From: Methanobacterium sp.
GTDB lineage: Archaea; Methanobacteriota; Methanobacteria; Methanobacteriales; Methanobacteriaceae
Direction of reading: 5' to 3'
Assembly: GCA_020855015.1 (NCBI GenBank)
Contig: JAHKLP010000121.1
Location: 1-28,575, forward strand
DNA: 28,575 nt
Below, one piece after another: positions 24,908-28,575 of the stretch. The position numbers were made by a program, and so were the translations under genes. Below the pieces are notes generated by a model. That model was not told the DNA's origin, made no database searches, and saw only the letters and a list, made by a program, of their open reading frames with translations. Position 1 is the first letter of the stretch. The number at the start of each line of letters is the position of its first letter.

Positions 24908-25981
24908 TTGAATATTAAAAAAAATGAGTTAATATCTTTAATATCTAAAATTAGGAGAGATATTGGTCATAAAGATGTTGAAGTGGACATTCTTGACTTT
25001 TTTTTTGATGAAGATCAAGGGAATCTTCTTATCATTACCCCGGACCGTCCTGAAAAATCGGTGATAATTGGTAAAGGGGGTTGGGTGGTGGGCAGACTCC
25101 GTGAAGAACTGAGAATCAGCTCTATTCATGTGGAGGCTTATTCAGATTTCATTGTACCAGTATATCGGATGAGACTTGCCCAGACCAAACTGGAGGAAAT
25201 TATATCTGAATATGACCACAAAGAAAAAGAACCACTGAATAATTTATCTCACATCCTTGATTACCGCATAAAAAATCCATATAATATTAAATCAGTTATT
25301 GAAAATTTCCAGAAAACCCGTAAAGAATTCAACAGATTTCATGACGACCAATCTATTGGACATCATGATGATAATAAATTCGATTTCACATCAGTGGTAG
25401 CATTATCAGGAGGGGTTGATAGCAGTGCTTCTCTCGTGCTCGCTAAAATGCTGGGATTCAACCCACTGGCGGTTACTGTGAACCCAGGAGACATCATCCT
25501 CCCCCGTTATTTCCGTGAGAGTGCAGAAAACCTCACCAGAATGTTGGGTGTTAGGCACCACTACCTGAATGTGAATATGCAGGAAATTATTGATGGTTCC
25601 CTAGAGGGACGCTTCCACCCCTGTGGCAAATGTTCAAAGACCATTGAAGAAACAATACTGGCTTTCATACGCGAAAATAATATCCCCTTTCTGATATATG
25701 GAGATCTCCTCTCAACTGGAGCAAGTTCTTTCCAGATGGAGGGGGATGTATTAAGAGTTAACCTGCCTGCAGTGTTATCTCTTAAAAAAGGGGATGTTAA
25801 AGATATAGCTTTTAAATGGGGAGTGGAAACGAGAAATAGCTACGGTTGTCCTCTAATTGGGGAAGTTCATAAAAATCAGCCTCACATGCGACGTTTCTCT
25901 ATTCAGCGAGTTCTAAGAGAAACTAGGGCCGGTGTATTGGAGCCTGGTGAGGCCCTGAATCAAATTAATGGTATTGTGTAG
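24908..25981 (+). CDS. KH-domain PP-loop ATPase, putative tRNA/RNA-modifying enzyme
   Basis: A 357-residue two-part protein. The N-terminal part has a KH-like RNA-binding fold with GKGG at residues 55-58 (VIIGKGGWVVGRLREEL). The C-terminal part is an adenylating PP-loop domain with SGGVDS (residues 167-172). A CxxC pair (Cys239 and Cys242 in HPCGKCSK) and a later GCPL Cys resemble the sulfur-transfer or Fe-S sites of tRNA-thiolation enzymes such as TtcA or ThiI. Thiolation or another adenylation-dependent RNA modification is inferred; the exact target is unknown. Start is TTG 24908 with TAAGGGGA before it; no nearby ATG fits. The preceding gene is the PEBP protein. Confidence 0.8.
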   Translation: MNIKKNELISLISKIRRDIGHKDVEVDILDFFFDEDQGNLLIITPDRPEKSVIIGKGGWVVGRLREELRISSIHVEAYSDFIVPVYRMRLAQTKLEEIISEYDHKEKEPLNNLSHILDYRIKNPYNIKSVIENFQKTRKEFNRFHDDQSIGHHDDNKFDFTSVVALSGGVDSSASLVLAKMLGFNPLAVTVNPGDIILPRYFRESAENLTRMLGVRHHYLNVNMQEIIDGSLEGRFHPCGKCSKTIEETILAFIRENNIPFLIYGDLLSTGASSFQMEGDVLRVNLPAVLSLKKGDVKDIAFKWGVETRNSYGCPLIGEVHKNQPHMRRFSIQRVLRETRAGVLEPGEALNQINGIV

Positions 25982-26013
25982 TTCACTGGTAGTGAAGGTT
26001 ATTAGTTTTTAAT

Positions 26014-26154
26014 CTATTTGATTAGTTCCAGTATACCATATATGATCAGGAATAATCCAGCCAGGTATCCTACCAGTTGGGGGTAAATAAGCATTAAAAC
26101 CCCTAATATAATAGCGATTATTGAGATTATTTCACGTGTAGTGTCTTCTTTCAT
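26014..26154 (-). CDS. DUF3096-like 46-residue membrane protein
   Basis: Two hydrophobic helices fill the protein: IISIIAIILGVLMLIYP, a short LVG turn, then YLAGLFLIIYGILELIK. The pattern of a helix ending in a Pro-Gln-Leu turn and a second helix with IIYGI closely resembles DUF3096 peptides, which are widespread and uncharacterised. ATG 26154 lies about 30 bases from a TATA element on the minus strand (26178-26188) that also faces the divergent zinc-ribbon gene, so its mRNA may be nearly leaderless. No strong ribosome binding site is seen. Too short for standard gene callers. Confidence 0.6.
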   Translation of the reverse strand: MKEDTTREIISIIAIILGVLMLIYPQLVGYLAGLFLIIYGILELIK

Positions 26155-26177
26155 GCTAATATTTTTTGTAGGGAATG

Positions 26178-26188
26178 TATATAAATAT
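26178..26188. promoter_or_regulatory. Shared divergent TATA element
   Basis: TATATAAATAT is TATA-like on both strands and lies 31-34 bases from each of the ATGs at 26154 (minus) and 26209 (plus). One AT-rich element could position TBP for both genes. Confidence 0.4.
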
Positions 26189-26208
26189 TATGAAAGTTAG
26201 GTTTAATC

Positions 26209-26415
26209 ATGAAAATATCAGTTAAGTTCTGCCCTAATTGTGGTTCAATGAATATTAAATGGGTTAATCCTCAGATGTGGTCTATTTGGAGGTGCTGGGA
26301 CTGTGGATATCAGGGGGCAGTGGTGGTAGAAGATAGGGAAATAGCTGATGCAATTAGGAAAAATTATCTAAATAAAATAGAAAATGAAGGAAATGGTTCT
26401 AGTGAGGACAAATAA
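26209..26415 (+). CDS. Small zinc-ribbon protein
   Basis: A 68-residue protein with one zinc ribbon: FCPNCGS (CxxC) and CWDCGYQGAVVVED (CxxC), spaced 19 residues apart, followed by a charged helix. The fold resembles the RPB9/TFIIS-type ribbons and many small archaeal adaptor proteins. Function is not predictable; nucleic-acid or protein binding is usual. The ATG at 26209 is about 31 bases from a shared TATA element, and TTAGGTTT is a weak ribosome binding site. Divergent from the DUF3096-like gene. Confidence 0.8.
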   Translation: MKISVKFCPNCGSMNIKWVNPQMWSIWRCWDCGYQGAVVVEDREIADAIRKNYLNKIENEGNGSSEDK

Positions 26416-26500
26416 TGTTATATCTATTAATGCATGATGATATTATGCCAAAGTGATATCCTGTCCTTAATGGGGGTTTAAAAAAATATATTCTTTTTAA

Positions 26501-26516
26501 AGTGTAAATAACACTA
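26501..26516. repeat. Short hairpin AGTGT-AAATA-ACACT
   Basis: A 5-bp inverted repeat about 85 bases after the zinc-ribbon stop, following T-rich sequence. It may help terminate that transcript. Confidence 0.25.
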
Positions 26517-26594
26517 TTTGAAATTTATAGAAAAGGTGGATTCAGTATATCTAGGGGATTGTTCTGGCCATAACACTTTCTCGAATTCAATAAC

Positions 26595-26608
26595 TGAATG
26601 AACATTCA
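26595..26608. promoter_or_regulatory. Palindrome TGAATG-AA-CATTCA before the DUF488 promoter
   Basis: A perfect 6-bp inverted repeat with two-base spacing lies about 15 bases upstream of a TATA-like CTTTTATATG (26623-26632) for the gene at 26707. This is a typical position and size for a dimeric regulator site. Confidence 0.4.
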
Positions 26609-26706
26609 TCTGTGTAACAGCAACTTTTATATGTCATGATTAATAATGTTAAATTAATTATCATATTTTATCATGATGAATTGTTTACAATTAAAGGTGA
26701 CAGTAT

Positions 26707-27029
26707 ATGTTAAGAATGAAAAGAATATATGAACCTCCCAGAGAAGAAGATGGATTCAGAATCTTAATAGATGAATCTTGGCCCAAAGACTTATCAAAAG
26801 AAGAAGCTAAAGTTGATTTATGGCTTAAAGGAATTCCAACAACTAATCTTGACCAATTGCCTGAATATGAACCTAAACACATTGATGAAGTTGAAGTAAA
26901 ATACCATGAGTATGGGACGAAAAGTTTTTTAAAAATTATAAGAGATACTGAAAAAGACAAAGGAACTGTAACGTTTTTGTATTCTACAATCAAAACCTTA
27001 ATGCAGCTGCAGTTATAAGGAAAAATTAG
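26707..27029 (+). pseudogene. DUF488 (YeaO-like) gene with a C-terminal frameshift
   Basis: The frame from ATG 26707 (AAAGGTGA upstream) reads a normal DUF488 protein: KRIYEPPREEDGFRILIDES, WPKDLSKEEAKVDLWLKGI and on to GTVTFLYST. It then ends abnormally (IKTLMQLQL, stop 27016-27018). In the -1 frame the expected ending appears: NQNLNAAAVIRKN, stop 27027-27029, matching the usual YxxxxxxxNxAxVL tail of the family. Loss of one A at about 26987-26991 explains this. The product would still be 103 of about 107 residues, so it may function. DUF488 is uncharacterised; roles in stress have been proposed. Also at the site where a sequencing error could occur. Confidence 0.65.
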
Positions 27030-27173
27030 ATCAATGGTCTAAAACCAGATCATCAATACACAAATTTCACACCCATTTAAGATAGTTCGATAAATATTTT
27101 ATCCAAAAAAAGAGAATATAAATAAGTATTTAATCAGCTGTCTTTTAAAATCACCAAATTTGGACAAAATACC

Positions 27174-28097
27174 ATGGAACCTGTTATTCAAGTTCAAAAT
27201 CTGACAAAGATATATGGAAAACTCATGGCAGTGAACCATATTAACTTTGAAGTTCGTAAGGGAGAGATATTCGGATTTTTAGGTCCTAACGGGGCTGGCA
27301 AAACCACCACCCTAAGAATGTTGACTGGCATAATTAAACCCGACCAAGGAAAAGCAGATATTTTAGGATTTAACATCCAAAAAGAACCATTAAAAGCAAA
27401 ACAAAACATTGGAGTGGTTCCAGAAACATCTAATGCTTACGTTGACCTTTCCGCTTGGCAGAACATGATATTAATGTCTGAACTCTATGGGATTCCAAAA
27501 AAAGAGGCTGAAAACAGGGCTAAAAATCTTTTAGAAAGATTAAACCTTTATGATAGGAGAGAAGATAAGGTTAAGGGATTTTCCAAGGGCATGAAACAAA
27601 GACTGATCCTTTGCATGGCCCTGGTAAATGACCCCCAAATAATATTTTTAGATGAACCCACTTCTGGGCTGGACGTTCAAAGCAGCCTTCTGATTCGAGA
27701 TATTCTTCAAGAATTCCCAGATCAAAATAAAACAATCTTCTTAACCACCCATAATATGGATGAAGCAAATCATCTATGTGATAGAGTTGCCATAATCAAC
27801 AAAGGCCAAATAGCAGCCATTGACAGGCCCGAAAAGCTTAAAAACATGATTAAAAAGCTCAAATTCATTGAATTAAGCTTTGATAATACTGTGAACATTA
27901 AAAAATTATCATCAATACCCCATATCAATGAAATAAAAAAGGCAGGGGATCGATTCATCATTGAAACTGATAATATTAATGATCTAATACATGCTGTTAC
28001 CAAATTTGCTCAATATGAAAATTTAAAAATAATTACATTGAACACTAAGGATCCTTCTCTGGAAGAAGTATTCCTAGAACTAACAGGTGAATCGTAA
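27174..28097 (+). CDS. ABC transporter ATP-binding protein (drug/antibiotic exporter type)
   Basis: A 307-residue ATPase of the CcmA/DrrA-like ABC group. It has Walker A GPNGAGKTTT, signature FSKGMKQRL, Walker B IIFLDEPTSGLD and an H-loop TTHNMDEA. The C-terminal ~90 residues form the extra domain common in exporters (IKKLKFIELSFDN onward). It drives export of an unknown substrate with the downstream ABC-2 permease, whose ATG overlaps its stop (TAATG), so the two are translationally coupled. ATG 27174 has no ribosome binding site; the sequence upstream is AT-rich with TATA-like words near 27118-27130, so the mRNA may be leaderless. Drug, lipid or ion efflux are alternatives. Confidence 0.93.
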   Translation: MEPVIQVQNLTKIYGKLMAVNHINFEVRKGEIFGFLGPNGAGKTTTLRMLTGIIKPDQGKADILGFNIQKEPLKAKQNIGVVPETSNAYVDLSAWQNMILMSELYGIPKKEAENRAKNLLERLNLYDRREDKVKGFSKGMKQRLILCMALVNDPQIIFLDEPTSGLDVQSSLLIRDILQEFPDQNKTIFLTTHNMDEANHLCDRVAIINKGQIAAIDRPEKLKNMIKKLKFIELSFDNTVNIKKLSSIPHINEIKKAGDRFIIETDNINDLIHAVTKFAQYENLKIITLNTKDPSLEEVFLELTGES

Positions 28098-28575
28098 TGC
28101 AGATAAATCTCTATATGGATCAATTGAAACGTTCTATAGGGGTAATGAAAAAAGACATCCTCATGTACTACTTAAAAGGACCAGTAGTCATATTCGGATT
28201 TTTAATGCCATTATTTTTGTTTCTAGCCTTTTTCATCGGTAGTAGAAAGATGTCTGTTGATTTCCTGATTTCTGGCCTAATTGGTATGACTGTATTCTTC
28301 ACAGCAACCGCAGTTTCTCCAGTAATAGCACCTTGGGAAGCCCAATTACAGACCTTAGAAAGATTAATATCAGCTCCGATCTCCATTACAACCCTATTGT
28401 TTGGTGACATGTTAGCATCCTTTTTATTTGGAATAATAATCCCCCTATTACCCATAGGCATAGGTTTAGCAATAGGTGTAAACATAATCCATCCCGTCAT
28501 TTTTATTTTAGGAATAATAATAGCTGCAGCTTGTTTTTCATCATTTGGTTTGATATTATCTTCACCCCCATCCAA
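28097..28575 (+). CDS. ABC-2 type transporter permease (3' end outside window)
   Basis: The frame is open from ATG 28097 to the window end, about 159 residues visible. It shows a short basic N-terminal amphipathic stretch (MDQLKRSIGVMKKDILMYYL) and four hydrophobic helices, as in ABC-2 permeases. The sequence SAPISITTLLFGDM matches the loop that follows the second helix in the family, with WEAQLQTLERLIS before it. It overlaps the ATPase stop codon by one base and forms the membrane part of the exporter. A minus-strand frame across the same bases is a shadow. Confidence 0.88.
   Translation, partial: MQINLYMDQLKRSIGVMKKDILMYYLKGPVVIFGFLMPLFLFLAFFIGSRKMSVDFLISGLIGMTVFFTATAVSPVIAPWEAQLQTLERLISAPISITTLLFGDMLASFLFGIIIPLLPIGIGLAIGVNIIHPVIFILGIIIAAACFSSFGLILSSPPS

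Noticed and set aside
28168..28575. 135-residue minus-strand frame at the window end
   Set aside because: It is antisense to an ABC-2 permease that overlaps the upstream ATPase stop codon, which is the stronger interpretation.

Overview
The window looks like chromosomal DNA of a methanogenic archaeon of the order Methanobacteriales, most likely a mesophilic Methanobacterium-like species. The evidence is an AT-rich sequence with archaeal TATA-type promoters and GGAGGTGA-like ribosome binding sites, an AqpM-type aquaporin next to DUF2193 and DUF2180 proteins, an isohomocitrate dehydrogenase of coenzyme B synthesis (AksF), bifunctional FBP aldolase/phosphatase, archaetidylinositol phosphate synthase, RadB, ABCE1 and an archaeal histone. 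No CRISPR array, transposase, integrase or rRNA was seen.

Layout: (1) 1-2193, a DUF2193 / DUF2180 / aqpM gene string, followed by a small, sequon-rich surface protein. (2) 2903-7074, central metabolism: malate dehydrogenase and a HEAT-repeat protein on the minus strand, divergent from aksF, then fbp. (3) 7132-8702, a minus-strand cluster: archaetidylinositol phosphate synthase, DUF357 and a DUF434/PIN-like protein. (4) 8703-18444, a roughly 10-kb accessory block: a membrane histidine kinase with an adjacent REC-PAS regulator, a small gene broken by two ochre codons, tRNA-Leu(CAG), a 1241-codon REC-7xPAS-kinase, an unknown gene and its frameshifted paralogue, a possible 32-codon gene, tRNA-Leu(CAA), and an unknown 137-codon gene. 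(5) 18445-21217, a conserved housekeeping run: YrdC/Sua5 (t6A synthesis), radB and a PLP aminotransferase. (6) 21218-26415: a tiny membrane peptide, ABCE1, histone, a PEBP-like protein, a KH plus PP-loop ATPase, a DUF3096-like peptide and a zinc-ribbon protein. (7) 26707-28575: a DUF488 gene with an apparent frameshift, then an ABC exporter (ATPase plus a permease cut by the window end).

How the parts work together: region 2 supplies gluconeogenesis (Fbp), malate/oxaloacetate interconversion and the 2-oxoacid elongation route to coenzyme B. Regions 3, 5 and 6 serve lipid synthesis, tRNA modification, recombination, ribosome recycling and chromatin. Region 4 is the unusual part. Sensory kinases, two tRNA-Leu genes with identical 3' halves, unknown genes and two broken genes are packed between genes that, as I recall, lie close together in related methanogens. 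Three broken reading frames occur in the window (12125-12388, 17005-17402, 26707-27029); sequencing error cannot be excluded for the single-base frameshifts.
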